Positions 1-16,057 of a DNA stretch of 64,000 bases are shown piece after piece. The stretch's first letter is position 1; each line of letters starts with the position of its first letter. Both the position numbers and the translations under genes were made by a program. The DNA is from Paracentrotus lividus (taxonomy: Eukaryota; Echinodermata; Echinoidea; Camarodonta; Echinidae), in NCBI GenBank assembly GCA_940671915.1, contig CALNVZ010003433.1, positions 19,162,866 through 19,226,865 on the forward strand, in the 5' to 3' direction. Below the pieces are notes generated by a model. That model was given only the letters and a program-made list of their open reading frames with translations, did no database searches and had not been told where the DNA came from.

Positions 1-8
1 TCTCTCTC

Positions 9-41
<33 letters not shown>

Positions 42-1061
42 AAATGCCAAAATCACTTAAAATCACAAACATTGGAAAGACATTTAAGTGAGAAACGGAG
101 CGACATAAAAGAGGAATCCGAGGGGGAATACTATGTTTTGCCAATATTCACATGCATTCCGTTTTGATTTTTTTTTTTTTTGGGACCAAACTATTAAAAA
201 GTCAGACTCACGGTTGGTCGTCATGGTCATGATGGTCATTTGCAATGGTCAGCACACATGGTCACCATATGATATCGTGTTCTCGATATTGTTTACATTT
301 CAAGTTCAATTTCGGCTGCTCCAAAACTGCGGGTGGGCGAAATCTCCTTGACATTATCCTCCAGCTCCCTAACGTCCAAATTATTTTAGACGGATACGGA
401 GGCCTATATCGAAATCTGGAATTCATTTCCATCCCCCGAAAAAGAGACTTTGTGTTTTGGCAGACGATAATGGACTCGCTTACCAGGCAATGACCTGGCA
501 TTAGTTGTTCAAGGCAAGATCAGACTGAAGAGGATTTTGTGATCTCTTACAATATCTCTTTTATTGAGAAGTCTCACAAAATGAGGAGAGAGGGGTGAGG
601 AGTTATTTTACCCGGGGCTACTGAAGACCTTTTTGGTGCCTCTCCCATTATTATTATTATTTTATTTTTTGTTACCCCTAATGTAACATGATATATTTAA
701 AAAAAATATTTGGCCATATTGGCTAGTAATTGGCGTATAGTCTGCATGCAAGCACAGACTCAATTTGACACTTCAACAAATTTCAGTCTAGAGTGGAGAC
801 TAGCCTCTAAACTCACTGTCTGCGTCAAATAAGAGAGGAGCGACAGTACACGAGTGAATCTAGTTCTTTACTTCAGACTCTAGTAAGCGAACAACATGGG
901 TTTGTGCCTGCAAACTAATTGGCGTATGTCCAGGGGACAAATGGACAAGTAGGCCTACAATGCCAGCAAAAACAGGCCCTTAAAATAGTTGATTACATGC
1001 ACGGTCCATGTAAACAGCAGCAGATGTGTGCCATGCTCCCTGGCCCCCCCCCCCTCCACAC
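1..1061. other. Unique non-coding sequence with CT microsatellite
   Basis: Starts in a (TC)n tract (1-40). It has a T-run near 170-181, an ATTATTATT patch near 650-663 and a C-run at about 1044-1054 next to the CA repeat. Short ORFs here have no recognisable product. It is not represented in the clean copy. Confidence 0.5.
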
Positions 1062-2575
1062 ACACACAGCCTGCAGATCAGGTAGTTCAACCATATCACG
1101 TAATGGGCTCGTTTCAGCAGATTATTTAGAATTATCCCTACTATTACTGTTTTTGGAGGGAACCGTCGTAAAAATTACCTCTCGCTATTACAGTTCTTTG
1201 GAAGGGAAGTCTGCATCAAAATGTGACCCCTATTAGCAGGCTTTTGAGGCTAGTGGGAGCCAGCGAAAATAACGCTCCCTTTTCATAGTTTTTGGAAACC
1301 GTATTCGGACGCACCTATTTCAGGATTTTGTTCTCTAATGAATTGAGAAACTAATCCTATAGTTAAAAAAAATAATATAATATTCAGGGGGAAAAATGTG
1401 AGAAACGGACCCTATTTCACTGATTTTCAGTTTTTTTTTGCCTAGACCTGAGCCTTTAAAAGTATACCCCTTTCCGAGAACTCGAACGAGCATACGTTTA
1501 GGTTGACCAGCCTGATATAGGGGGCGTGGTATGGGGTGTGTTTGACCAATGCGATCATTTTCAGGAGCCTGAATAGGAATTTCCCCAATCGCTGCCAATG
1601 AATTTGCTTTTAAAAGACGTCAAGACGAACAGTATCTAGGCATATTTTTAAGACATTAATAATAAATGATAATAGTAATTCTTTTAAATTCATCCAGCCT
1701 GAGTGCTTTGGGTTGGGTGGGTATAAGGAAGATGGTAAAACGGTGTTTTGGGGGTCAATGGGTAATTCTATTGTTCAATGATGATACCTTTTTTCATTTG
1801 GTGGGGGGGGGGGGGGGGAGGGGAATTGGAACTCAGATTTGGTAGGCCCTACCACCAATTTTTCCCGGTCAAACCGGGCGAGCAAACGGTAGTCATGTTT
1901 ATTTTTTGTTTGACGTCAGCGCTGGTCAATACGATCAAGGGGGGGGGGGGAGGGGTGTACGGTTTTTGTTTTCAGTTTCGGCCATCAAAGAAAGACGCAT
2001 CATGAATAATCGGCCATAGGGTAGGGTTCAGTCGGTCAATCGGTCAGTCATCGCGTCAAGACTTTTCCCTTTTTCACACGGGGGGGAGGGGGGTGGGGGG
2101 AGGGGGGGGGGGGGGGGTGGGGAGGGAGGGACGCGCGCCCCCTTCCTGGATAGCGCCAAGCCGAAATTCACTCCAATAGCGGCCCTAAATTGATGATCGA
2201 TCGCGGATCCACGGTGATAATTCTTAATTCACAGATTAAATATTTATTGATTCAAAGAGTAAAATTTGTTTGTAGGCATTGCTGTATTGTAAAATGGATC
2301 TATATGATATAATTGAATATGATGATTTGTGTTATGAAGCAGTTATCTTTGTATATGATGTACATGTACGTTATTGATTGTTAATGTTGTATTATTTGGA
2401 AGAAATAAAAACATACTTTAAAAAAAAAAAAGTAACACGTTACAATAAAAAAAGAAAAGTGGATATTTTTAAGAGCGCCATCTCAAATTTCGGTAGCGCT
2501 TACAGCATTTTCCATTTTATCATTCTGAATCTCTCCGATTCTGAACCACGATATCGACGAATAGCTCCAATAAAA

Positions 2576-5500
2576 GTCTTTTCATGCGATCGCTTGCTAA
2601 ATTCGCAGCGGATAAATGCAAGTTTTGCACAACATGGGTTGGTTTAGGTTATTGTCATTAATCATGTTAGCATACTAAGATATTGTTTTAGAGATGTTTT
2701 CAACTCTAGGAATTGATCTGTAGCAGTCCCATTCGTTAATATTTGAGTAGGCCTAGGCTTAACATTGGGCTAAGGCTCTAACTTTGTTAAAGTGTCCTAG
2801 AAAATTCTGTGAAGTTGTGTTTTAGTTGCACAAATACCCCACTGCTTCTTTAAAAATGTTGAGATTATATAAAAGTTTACTATCGATATAGCACAGCATA
2901 AAAAAAAAAAAAGTACTTCTAACGTTAGGCATCCTCAAAGTCGACTTGGACAGACACAATTTTTACATTGCATGCATTGCAAGAGTGTCAGTGTGACTGT
3001 AGGTTTATTTAATGTTAAAGCCTTTTAAATTATAGTTGAATGAGTGCTCATGTCTTTATAGGTTTAGCGCATGTGTAAATATTTAATACTTTTGTTTCTT
3101 ATATATACTTGTACAATGTTCTTTACAAAGCAAATGAATTTCCTAAAAACAATTGACAAGTGTTACTAACAGTTATGATCCTCTATCTTATACAAATTGT
3201 TAATAGTGTGTGAAGAAATAAGAATAGATTCTAGCTTAGATTTTATTGAGAGCCGCTATTTTATTTTTGTTTTCCTAATTCCTGAAGAATGAATCTTCAA
3301 GTATGTGTTGTATCGTGAAAGCTCTGTTTCTAATGCCTAAATTTTAAAGACTAAATAGTTAATATTCGATAATTTTCTCAATCAGATCATCATGCTCGAG
3401 CCCATCATAGTTCTCTCGCCAGTGCAACTTTGACACCATCACACCAGCATGAGTAGAAAGAAACAGATTTTAAAGGGGCAGGCCAGCTCATAAAATGTTT
3501 GTGCCTTCCTGGAAGTCAACATGGTGAGTATAAGGGTTAGAATATACAAGCCAAGAAGAGATCCCAGACATGAGGATAGTGCAAACACAATAAACGTATG
3601 CTTTAATCTCTAGAGACATCTTGAATCTAGAAGCGCATGCTGCCGCTAGCATTTCCTATACGCTTCCTCATTACAGTCTGTTTCTCCTAATGACAAGGCA
3701 CCCATAATCTCTCAATTACTAACAGCATGTGTCACATATTCATATCAAACTACTATTGTGTATACATCTAATCGCTTACAAGTAGACACAAAGACCTTTT
3801 ACCACAGCTTAAGTCTTTACAGTTGACGCTGTGCCCTGTTAAAAGGTTCAAAAATTGGCAAATTAAGGTAAAGCCAATAAAGATCCTTGTGCATGGATGA
3901 CCTCTTGCAATAAAAGTCTCCTGGTGAACCAATCAGAATAGTTGTTTCAAATTCTGCAAATTGATCATGAGCTCTTTATGTGAGCAGGGGCACTAACTAG
4001 CCTTTCATTTCTAATTGAAGAAGCTATCTAGTATGTCTTGTAGGCTATGGCATTTTAATTGGGCCGCTCCCCTGGTGTAAAACTATACACCTAAATCTGA
4101 AAACCCATGTTACTATCAGGATCAAAGTTTCATAACTTTGAAAATAATCAGCTCTATGCCAACAAAAAGTTTTCTTCAAAGGAATTACCTGTCAAATAAG
4201 CTTCGAACTTGAGATTGGGTGGTGGTATTAGTTATAAAAATGTGTTTTTGAAGGGCCGCAATTTTTACAGCCATCTCGCATTAATGAACTTCTACATTTC
4301 TTCAATGATCTTCGTACAGCTTCGGACCAGTTCATTCAGACCCGGAGCACACCAAACCCAAAATATAGTCCAAGTTCTTGGCCAAGGAGTTGAGGTCTTG
4401 GGCACAGCACAAAAGGACTTCCCCAATGCTATGAATTGCTCATGGTTCACCTCTTGCAAAGGTAGTGTATTTTTCTATGTTAACTTCGACAGGGTTGTGC
4501 TTGGCTTGGTAACTGTTTTAAGAAAGTGCTGAAACCAGTCATATATTGTGGCTTCCAACGACAATATTCGAGCATCAGTCCTTCATATGAAAGTTCAATG
4601 ATTGTTTTGCTTATAGGATGCTGAATAAGAAAATTTTTAGAGACGAAATTTTTAGAGAGGAATTGAAGAATTTAGAATCCCCCCACATCCATGTTATATA
4701 AATGCCCCTTTCATGAGCAACAAGAAGCCAACTTTTCGTAGCTAAAAAAAATATGCGCGTTTTTATACTAAAAAGAAAGACTCGCAGACTTTTTGATATG
4801 AGGCATCAATAACTCATATTTGTTGATGAATACGTCAACTTACTTCCCTTTGTCAAAGAAGGGCTATAATGCACAATATGAACATTTCTGTAACAGTCAG
4901 AGATTGGGTAACTTCTTATATGAAGCAGTATGCCTAACATACAGTATTCTCACCATCTTCAACCAGCAATTATTCTCGACGAAGGAGTGGCAGAGTTCTT
5001 CTTTGGTCCTGATATCATCACGGTGCACCAAGATGGAGGCGATGATAATGTGGACTGGAGGGTTCTGAAGCCAGAGATCTTATGCCCATAGGTCACTGGA
5101 CTATCTCGCGCTTTCTGGTGTACCCATTCCCTCGAGGGAAAAAACAGACGTGAGACTGCACGCAGCAAGAGCAGCAGGTACGTACGCAAATTTGTTTGTT
5201 CGCGAGTCATATCTCATAGTATTTCCGCAGTGCTGGCAAATCAAGGCGGGGGCAATAAAATTGAAAACAACTCATTGACTTGTACATGTTAAAAGCAAGA
5301 AAAATTTGAGATGGGTGCCCTGCTAATCCTGAAATCCCAGGATCCGCCAACGGTTTTCCTTTAACTTATATCAAGTCTTACTAATGTCCGATTCGTAAGA
5401 AATTTAGTACCTAGGCAGTAAAGCGTAATTTCACCACGTATTATGATGATCATTGCCAACGGTTTATATCTGCTTGGTCTAAACAAACAGTTGGTTACAA

Positions 5501-8095
5501 GTCCTGTATTATCTGAAACGACACGAGGCTAAAACCCATCTGGTCCAATACAGTTTTGTTCTTGTTTCCCCGCGATCTAATAACTGTTTCTTGGTCTATA
5601 TTCTCACGTGGTCCAATGAACACTTGGTCTGATTTGCCAAAATTTTCACTTGTTCTGATGCCAAATTGTTTAAATTTCATTTTGTCTAATCCCAAATGAG
5701 GGATTTGGACTATTTAGCCGATTTGTTGCACGAAATGAAGTAAGTGGTTTAGACCAAGTGGATATTCAATGAGAATGACATTTGACAAAATGAATTAGAC
5801 AAAAATAATGACTGTATTCTTCTTTGTTTATTCAAGATCCAAGAAGATGATGATGAGACGGTAAATGATGATCAAGGAGCTCTTAATACAAGATTAGACA
5901 CGCACTGTACAAATAAGAAGATGGAGGGAATATCGTTTATATGGTGAACATTTATATGTATTTAAAATACAGTCAGCCTTGCCATCGGTCGAACGTCGCA
6001 TAAGTGCGAACCTTGGCATAAGTCTAATTAGTATTTTATTTTATCATCAAATTTTTTAATTTATATGTCTATCAAAGGAGTTATGATACATTGGGATTGG
6101 CAAAATATTCCAATTAGTAGTGTGGAATTTTATGCTCGAGAAGCATCTACAATGACCCACTTAAAGAGTTTCGTCTGATTGAAAGTAGACAAGATTATAA
6201 AAATTACTGATCATTGCGCGTCGCGTAGTATGGTAGCCAAATCTAGCCGCACCAAAGCTGCACGCTATTCCATGGTAATTTTTGCCGATTGTGAACAAAA
6301 GAACATTTTATTAAAGCGATGAGTATGTAAAGCTGAGTGTATAAACTTTTCAGTACTGTACAAGTATTATATGATTTTTATTTGGGTGTGTAAGACCCAT
6401 AGAAGAATAGTTTCCTCTTCAATTCCAACTATCAGATGGTGCTACGCGTGTTTAGCATATGTTATACTCATTAAAGTGGAAACTGCGTTATAATGAATTA
6501 TCTTGTTCATATTGATCAAGGAATCTCTATTTATCAGGGTAAACAAACAAAGAATAAAATAAGCTGAGATAGAGCACAATACATAGCATGTACCTTCCTC
6601 AGTATCAACGCTGTTGTATAACAAATTTCCACTTAAAGAGTTAAGTCTATTACTTTATATTTCTCTGCTCTCTCTCTTTCTCTCAGGGTTTTGGAAGAAG
6701 GAGTTGTGAAGGCTAAAGCTCCAGGAGCTTGTACGCAGCTGTCCTAGTTCAATCGTAATCACCTAACACATGGCGATCCAGACATGCTTACAAGTTCTAC
6801 GTACCAAAGAAGTACTCTCGTAGAAGCAGGTAAGATAGTTAGCTATAATCATTGATAAAAGATGTTCATGGGACAATGTAAATCGCGCACTATGGTCCCT
6901 AAAACTCACTTTGTCTACTTCATATTCCTTTCGCTTTACAACATGTTTGTCTACTAAACCATTTTGTCTAAATGCCAACTACCCATTTACATTTTAATCA
7001 ATATTTTAGCAGATGGGCTAATACCTATTTCTTTGTATAATCCACAACTTCACTAACATCATGCATTGTAGTCTAACAATTGGGTAACTGACCACTAATT
7101 TTCATATTGACAAAATTGAGGAAAAGTAAGTAGACCATTAAGTACAATGATAAGTAGAGGCAATTTGGACATCTGGAAATTTGAAGAAATGACAATTAGC
7201 CCAAGTGAATTTTGAAACCAAAGTGCACAATTGAACCAAATAGCAATTAGACCAAATTGGTCTAGCCAATGTTGTAAATCTGTAGACATCACATTGGATA
7301 TGACCAAGTGGGTATAATGGGGATAAGGCTAATCCTCACTTGGCTAGTTATTAGCTTTATATCCCTCACCAACAATACCTTAATTGATTTTATTTATATG
7401 AAGCTTTAAACTTTGGCGGGACAAATCTTGCAAGAGGCAAATTTAATATCTTTGGAGAATGAGTTCAAATGTTCATAGGCCTAAAGGCCTGTATTCACAA
7501 AGGTGGCCTGAATGTTAATCTGAGGTTTACTATGGCTAAGCAAAATGGGAGACAAAATGTTGTCTATGTTGAATATTACTTACACGTTAGCAGGTTCTGG
7601 AATCATGCTTTAGTGGTTAAAGAAACTGGCTATCATTCCCAGTGCAGTTTTTAATAGTTTAAGTCTTAAAAATTCTGATAATCATAACATTGACTTTTGC
7701 AAGATGTATTCCCATTTTGTAAGTCATAGTTAAACCACAGATTTAAGCTAAGTTTAACTTTAGGCCACCTTTGTGGAATACGGGCCAAAGAGTTTATTGT
7801 CTGTAATTTTCTAATCCACAGAAGCCTACAGCCGTAGAGTGTAATATGAACACACGTTTGCTTTTGGGGTTGAATTTTGTGCTCTGTCTCTAACACATAA
7901 TTTTTTTTTTTTTTTAGCGTCAGACTGTAGTTAACCCTTTATGGTATATGCTACATTTTGATGGAAATTGCTCAAAATGAATTTAAATCACATAATCTGG
8001 TTGCCAATATTCTCAGGTGAGGATGAGGCGATGATGATGTGTCAAACGCAACCAAGAAGTATAGAAAAGAAAAGATTGGGAGACGTTCCCGCTGC
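2576..8095 (+). pseudogene. Broken NFU1 copy (probable assembly artefact)
   Basis: Corresponding exons lie at about 2576-2641, 3386-3533, 4320-4461, 4967-5177, 5836-5943, 6687-6829 and 8017-8095. Each carries several frame-shifting indels, and the initiator ATG and the QTQDTPNPN frame are destroyed, yet the splice sites and introns still line up with the clean gene. No functional protein can be read. Confidence 0.9.
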
Positions 8096-11000
8096 AGTCG
8101 ATTATAGTGAATCCTATAAGTTCTACAATCACAGCCGCTGTGCAAACCATTCAGATCAAAAGCGCTACTTTATGTGTACAACCAATGTCCTATCTGTTGG
8201 CATGATTTTATCTTGGAACCAGGAATTTTGGATAAGTAAGTATGCAATGTGTAAATTTGGAATTGGTCAATTGAAATTTCGTCACTTTAACATGTGAATT
8301 GGAACTTTAAACATGTTATTAAAAAGGAATATTTAATAAGCTATATATTTTGTATGGAGTTCTATAGTTTTGGCGATTTTATCAGAAGTACAATGCTTTG
8401 TGAACAATTCCACATATTTAAGGCTACTTCCTAGTACATCAGAAAATATATAAAAATCACGTCGGTTAAGTACCAAAATTGGCAAATGTTATATAACGCG
8501 AAAATATATGACTTAGAGTATTGGAAGAAAGAAAAGTAATGAATGAGAAGGTCCCCCTGTTGCTTTATAGATTTCTTAGAAATAAATAACCCTTCTATGT
8601 CATGACAAAAGCTTGTACAGTACTGGATGTCTTTGGAGAGCTAGCTAAACCGTAATGCTGAGACTCTTTTAATGAATTTAATATAACATAATTGTTTATC
8701 CATGCATAAGTGTTGAATGAGCCAGCAAAAATATAAAACGTGCTTTTTACTCAAATTTTGCAGGTTCTTGTATCCTAGACCATTAGCTTCTCATGGATTT
8801 AGCATGTAAAGGTATATAGTTCTGTAACATATCTGATTCAGGTGCAGTAAATCTTGTTATTGAAAACTGCTGCCGACTTTGAGTGCATATATTATCATCG
8901 ATATTCCTTGATAAAGATCATACAAAACAAAGGTGTTGTTAAAATGTATACATTTTTGTTTGTTTTATAATGAATATAATGTTATGGAAGTAGAAAGAAA
9001 AGGGGGGGGGGAGGGTAAAAATTTAAGGGATTTCAGAGAAGATTGTGGATGCCCTTAACACAAACAAACGATAAAACAATAGATGTGTAGTTTTCCATCT
9101 GATTTCATATAATTTTCGCCTTTGGAAGAAGTATTCACAACACATTATCATTGTAAATAAACTACATACAGAATGACTAAAATGTTCTTATTCTATTTGT
9201 CCTCATTTTTCAATATCTAAACTGGTTATTAAGTACTAATTAAGTAGTACCGCCTACACAAAAGAAAATATTATACATCATAATATCCAACATCATAAAG
9301 GTTGAGTACATACATCAATTATTGTTCCATGAGTATGTTTGGCATGAGCAAATTCAATTTTATGCTATATTTTGAATAACTGCAATGGGCTTGAAATATT
9401 GTATCGCATTTGGATTCGGACTGTTTATTTGTACAATAAAGAGAATATGCAAAAAATGACGCTGCCTTTAATTGGCAAAACAAGGCTTGCACCCTGTTAT
9501 TTTTCTTAACATTGATGGAGGAGAATGACGAACGAACGATCGGACGATCGAATGATGAGTTATGACTGATGGTGAATATATACGTGATGATGATGAATGA
9601 TGGTAGTCATGTAATGATAATTGACTCTTCGAGTGGATGATGAATCAGTGATGTGGATACAGATCATGACAAAGATGACGATCTTGAATATTGTCAATGT
9701 TTTAGCGAACTGGTCACAATATAAGGAGAAGACATTGAAAAATATGTACTGTGCACTATGCTTAATAAACTCTGGAACATAACAATTCTTGTATAGTGCT
9801 AATATTCACTTTCAGCAAATGCTTAAAGTCTAGACCGAGGACCGACTATGAAAATAGGCCAAAAACGAAAGCTAATTGCTTTTATAAACAACAATTCCAA
9901 ATAAGCGCGTTTTTAATGTCAAGCTAAAAAGTATTTAATTAAAAAGATGACCGAAACCTCAAGCCAGGACCACCCTGCCCAAATATTTTGTAAAGATTAC
10001 CCAAGGCTAATTTGTAATAGTGCGAGTGATGACGTCCAAAGGAATGTTTAAATGGAATGTTACAACAGCAGGCCTGTGGGCAGCATATGATTGCGAATTG
10101 CCCTTGCATTTTGCACTAACAATAGATTCTAGCTCACAGGGCGTTATTGGTCCTGAAGCCATAGCAATACAAACGTGTTTTCTAAAGGAAACGCAATCAT
10201 GCACTAGCCGCAGGAACCTGCTGTAGGCATTCCATTAACATTCTTGAACGTCATCACTCGCACCTAATTAAATTGGTAACTTTACAGTATTCGGGAAGGG
10301 GTGGCGCGCTTGAGGTTCGAGATCATCTTTTTAATAAATACTTTCTAGATGACAATAAACAAACTTTCCTAATTTGGAATTGTTGTTTTATTATAGGCAT
10401 ATAGCTTTCGTTTATTGGCTATTTCATTCTGTCGGGTCCATCTGGGACTTTAAGGATATTGCTTGGAAACTAATTTAATGCAAGCATATGGGCTGAAGTT
10501 TCTTTTTAACCAGCACGCATTTACCTAATCTGTGGATACCAAATATATTTGTGCGCTGACCCACGTGTAAATAGCCACTGATATGGAGTAAGGATAACCA
10601 AATCATAGTTGGTTCCACAGATTTTCATAAACGTAATAACACCCATGACATATGGATCCGATGATGAGTATAGGATGGGATATAGCCTGGAGTTTTTCAA
10701 AGCTCTCTGTACAATGGATTCTGGCATAGCGACATAATTGTTGCACGGCCAGTTTAAAACCAAGAGCGCAGTGATCGTAGTTAATAAGTGTCAGGCAGAA
10801 AGGAAGTACTTAATATTTGTTTACATTCATTTTTGAATTGAAAAAGATCAAGAATTATCTAAATTGTCACCATGACAGAAAAGTATTGAGTTAATCATAT
10901 CACAGATAGCATGTACATTGCAATAACTTATAAAAGTTCATGTTAAATAAATTGAGCTTATACCTGAGTAATGTTAGCAAAAATGTACAAAATATAGCAA

Positions 11001-13379
11001 TAGAATTACAGAACTGTAAGTAAAATAGAGCAAGTTTTGCGAGTGTTGATCTCGATATATTAATGAGAACGTCAATGAGCTATTATTTCGTGTACAAATA
11101 TAGTAGGCAGATGTCAATAATATGGCCACAAAATGAGCATCACAAACGTTGGAACGGCCAAGCTCCTTAGATATCAAAGTAGAAGCATGGCTGAAGTAAA
11201 ATCTATAAGCTAAACGTAACCTGTCATGTCTAAACTAATTGTTTGTCTAATTTTATATATTATCATGTGCATTATTTATTCAGCCCATTTCACACATTTC
11301 AGTTAATTCAGTATGCGTACTAACTTCAGTTAGTTGTCTTTGAACTCATAGTGGTTTAAGGTTTAAAAGTATCTGACAGTTGAAAGAATTCCGAGTATAG
11401 TTAAGGATTATACCATTTGTTAAGGTGTGAGAAGAGATCTACTACAGTGGGAGGAGTTCTATACAGTTATTATATGATCAATAAATGTTGATTAACTAGA
11501 GATTAAATCCAGGTGAGTTGGTGTATATCTGTTACCCTGGAAGCACATTAGCGTGCGAATTTGGGAACTCGATTAGTTGAGAATCAAATGGACTTGCTAT
11601 GAGAAACTAGAAAACAAGGATGCCTATTGCCAAGTTGTGAGAGCCCACGAGATGCAGTTATCATGTGAAGAGCATTAGGACCACGCGCTAGCAGCTCGAT
11701 GATGGTAGAAGAGGTGGAGTATTCACAGATACATGAGCGCAGTACGCCGTCCTTAATACTAATCTATATGAACAATATGATCAACGACAAATAGGCCTGT
11801 ACAGTGTCTAGAAGCAAGTATTTCAAGAACTACCATATATTCCCCACCATTGTATTTAGCTGATTTCTCACAAAACTCTGTAAATACATATAATAATATA
11901 AATATAAGTAATCGTCCACATTTCACTAAATCTATATAATATTTCTCTGAAACAAAAAGAAGGGTAAGTTTTAAAATCATTCAGATTGTGTATTAAAAAT
12001 GATATGATAAACATGGGCAAATGCACCTTGTAAGATGTAGTAAATTATTTCAAATCTCATTAAGATTGAATCAGCAATTTCTCATCTTTCTCACTAAAGT
12101 CAATATGAAATAATGATGTTTTTACAATATACTCACAGCCCAAATGCATTGAGGTGCATCAGAGACAATTTGTTTAAAATGGACATTTCTTATAAAAAAA
12201 TCAAGTATAAAAATGAGTTCTTAAAATCAAAAAAGACAATAATATAACAATCAGAAAGGGTGAAAATTGAAGTCATTGTCAAAGGAACAAGATCAGTGTT
12301 TAACTGGTACAAGGTGTGTTGATTTATTGATTCTTATGTTCAGGTATTAAGGTTATAATAAATAAAAAACCTCAAACTCTTGCTACAATTATTAGTAGCT
12401 GGTATTCATAAATTAGCCACCGTCCTAAATTTGAAGCACTTACCAAGTAAAAATCTATTCCACAAAACTTTAAATTTATGTAATGAACCTTGGGGTGTAT
12501 TAGGGGAGCTTTAAAAAAAAAAGGTATTTCTACAAAAATACAATTAGGGAAAGCATTCAATATTATTTTACAGTAAAAGAAGATATTGATGTTGTAATGT
12601 TTCTCTTCTTGTTCATATTTGAATTACAATGAAACGTCTCTTGAGAGTTACATGTATCTTACAAAGGAAAAAAATGAAAATGTTGAGATGAATAATGAAT
12701 ATAACTGCTTACTGTTCAAAGAAAATGTTGTAGAGGCAGAGAAGTGGCACTCAATCTTTTTGAAAAATTTCAATTTTGTTTTTGAATTGTAAGGCTTGTT
12801 GGCACTTCTCAGTTTGATTTTATGAAACATAATCATACTATACTTTCAAAATTTCTTAACCATGAAGTTGAAAAAGTTAAAAGACAACCGACATATAATA
12901 TTTTTGGTTTAATCTTCCTGGTTATCGATGTTGCATAGGGCTTCTCATTTGATTTTTAATGAAACATAATCGATAATACTTTTCAAAATTCTAACCATGA
13001 GTGAAAAAGTTAAAAGAACAAACCTGAACATAATATTTTTTGGTTATCTTCTGGTATAATGTTCTTAGTTTAGATATCCTGAATCTGAGCAGTGGTAAAG
13101 GTTCTTGCCTTAATCAAAAAGCACTTGTCATTGTACAAAGACACTATGTGGAAGTAATCTGCTGACCACATCCCCTTGTTTTGTTTCGATAATCCTGCAT
13201 AGCGGAGCAGTCGCTAGAGGTCTTCTTGCTCCGAAACACATTAATTTTGCCATCCACGCACCATGTGGAAGCTATCTGCTGGCCATCTGCACATTGATTT
13301 CTTTTAGATGCATGCCGAGAAAATAATGTGGCGGGCTAAATTGAAAGTTACGTCATGTTGTTTTTGTTGTAATGAACGC

Positions 13380-16057
13380 TCACCTTAGCAGGCAGTGCTT
13401 CATGTGGCCGTTAAGGCAGCCTTGTATACAGAATATGTAGTGATGCGCTAGCAAACAAAACAAAACAAAGAGAAAATGATTCAGGTATTAAATAATAATA
13501 ATATTATAAATTTATAGAGCGCAGAACTATTCCAACAAAAAGTCAATATTCTACTGACGGCTATTTAAGGAGTTTCTGAGCTTCTATGTTTGTAATTAAT
13601 TAAATAACAATAAGTAAATATGACTATGAAAAAATTATTGATGAATGATGTATTATACAAGGGGCATAACAAACCTCTATCTGCAGTCAAAAATAATATT
13701 GTATGAATAAATGATTAATAGATGAATATCAATTAAAACTTACCTTTGTTGTATCAATGCCTTGTCTCTGTTTTCCTCAAACCTTTCGACTAATGTTTAG
13801 GAATCTTGATATGTAACATAAACAACAAATATATTATGTGTTTCTATAACCAGATACGGAGACATGGTACGCTTATCTGTTCTATAAAATGCATACAGAT
13901 GAATTAATCAGACTTCAGAACGTGGTATATTTTCTCGGGCTCTCAACCGTTAACTCTTGCTTACTCATCCTTACTTCATGAGGGGGCGCTAGCCACTAGT
14001 TAGTTATAAACCTCTTCAAATTTGTCACGTATTTCTTTTGAAATATGTCTACATGTGAGTGGGAAAATAGGCTTCTCTCAGCAGTACAAGACATTGGTAG
14101 GCGAACTGCAGTGGAATCAATATACACTTGCTAAAATAAGAAGCTTGACCCGCCCGCGTCCCCCCCTCTCCCATCCAAAAGAAAAAATATTTGGGGTCAT
14201 TCTCATAACTCCTCATCTCGATCGATTGAGCGCCCAAGGGATGACATCAATAGTGATGAGGGTACCTGGTCTGCATACCGCGAGCACTGGAATGGAACAA
14301 CGATGGGAGAACTGTTGTCATGATACGCCTGAATTAATGGCAGGCAAAAGCGGAGAGGGGGAGCGAGGTGGAAGGCAACACTGTGGTCAGGCCAGGTGGC
14401 GAAAAGTTTCATCTGGGTCACATGGTGTAGCTTCACTTGTCTGTAATATCAAAAAAAATTCATTATCCAATGTTAAGTACTTAAGGCTTGCTGCTGGTGT
14501 GGCATCTATTTCTATCAGCATGGTAGAGGTGTTTTTTATGCATTATTATGCATCTAAAAGGTACATGTAGATTTAAGTTCATTCAGAATCTTAAAAAAAA
14601 AAAAAAAATGCCTCTTCCGGCGATGCATATTATCATAATCTCTAACATTTGGGTCTAGACAGGTATCACCAATAGTCAAAAGCATAAACTTGGTGGCCCT
14701 CAAGTTAATCCCGTGCAGGTCTTTGGAGGGTAAAATATGCCTTTAATTTTTACTTAATGTGAAAAAAATGTATTGACGCTTATGAATAAAATTTTCAGGG
14801 TTTCCTCTTTACAAAATAATACATGCATATAACAGAATGATGGGCGCATAAGGTGGCAGATTTTTGCAAGACTCCACAGAGACTTTATCGCCCTTTAAAG
14901 TCTCAAATATGGGGGTAAATTCTTACCTCGGTATCTATATGAGAATTCTTACTGATGCTAAAATTTGTCTACAGGATTGATAATGTTCTCTCAATCGGAG
15001 CTTCAATGCTATCATGACCATGAGGTTTGGAGTGCTTGGCTGACTTGGGGCCAGTATGGATGGATTTCACCCTGCAAACAAAATCCATAAAAGAGCAGAA
15101 TAAATACCGTGAACATGAAAACAGGAACTAAGTTTGTAAAAACGCATATTTGCTTACATTACGCATACAGTCAGAAAAAATAGTTTTTTAAGGCACTTGT
15201 GTTTCACTTTCTGTTAACAAAGTATTCAATTTCAATCTTTTTAGGCCAGCATTTCAAAATTCATGTACAGCATTTTTTAGGATGTTACTGTATCATGCAT
15301 TTTGACTGCAATGTGAAAATAAATTTCACTATTCTGATATGATTTGCAATTATTTACATTCTATCTTTAGTCTTACCATTACCGCATTCTTGCGACATCC
15401 GCAATTGTTAACGATAGGCGAGACATCCGGCTCCTCTGTTCCCAGACATCAACCAGAAGTCTTGAGTGTATTGCAGAGGTCCCTGGCAGGCGACTGTATT
15501 CATAGTATCGGCTTGCCGACCTGGGTCTTGATAGACTTGCATTGAATGTAAGTCAGATGGCCCCACTATCTCTCTAGGATCACTCTTGTTTTATCATCTA
15601 AATAGTAGGAATGAGAGGATTCAAATTTGGCTCAGGCAAATCACTTTGGAAAGTGGCTGGGTCAGAAATTGGTTGAAGCATGAAGGGGAATATTCATGTG
15701 TCAGCCTTTGAACTAATTTTCCCTAAAAATCTTCTTCCTAGTGTAGACCACACGTCATATGAAGTTTGAAGTTAGTATCTGTAACGTAAGTGGTTCTTGC
15801 ATCATTGCAAAAATATGGCCAATAACTGTTATGTCATAATTTTTTTTTTCTGAGATAAAGAACGAATTTTAAATTATGTGAAAATGTCAGTACCTCTCAA
15901 TATGTTTGCATCAATAGTCACATTCATGAGAATGGACAATAAAGAATACACTAAGCAGTGACATTTTTTTAGCTACACATGGGCAAAGACATTCCTGAAG
16001 CGATTCTTATTCCTTGTTTCGAGCTTTCCTGCTTCCTCACGTTATCCACTGCCTCAC
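13380..16057 (-). pseudogene. Broken PTPN13 3' copy (probable assembly artefact)
   Basis: Counterparts of the last six phosphatase exons lie at about 13380-13449, 13744-13809, 14211-14440, 14927-15070, 15377-15597 and 15979-16057. All have indels and the catalytic exon is shifted several times. The copy stops at the gap, before the linker exons. Confidence 0.9.
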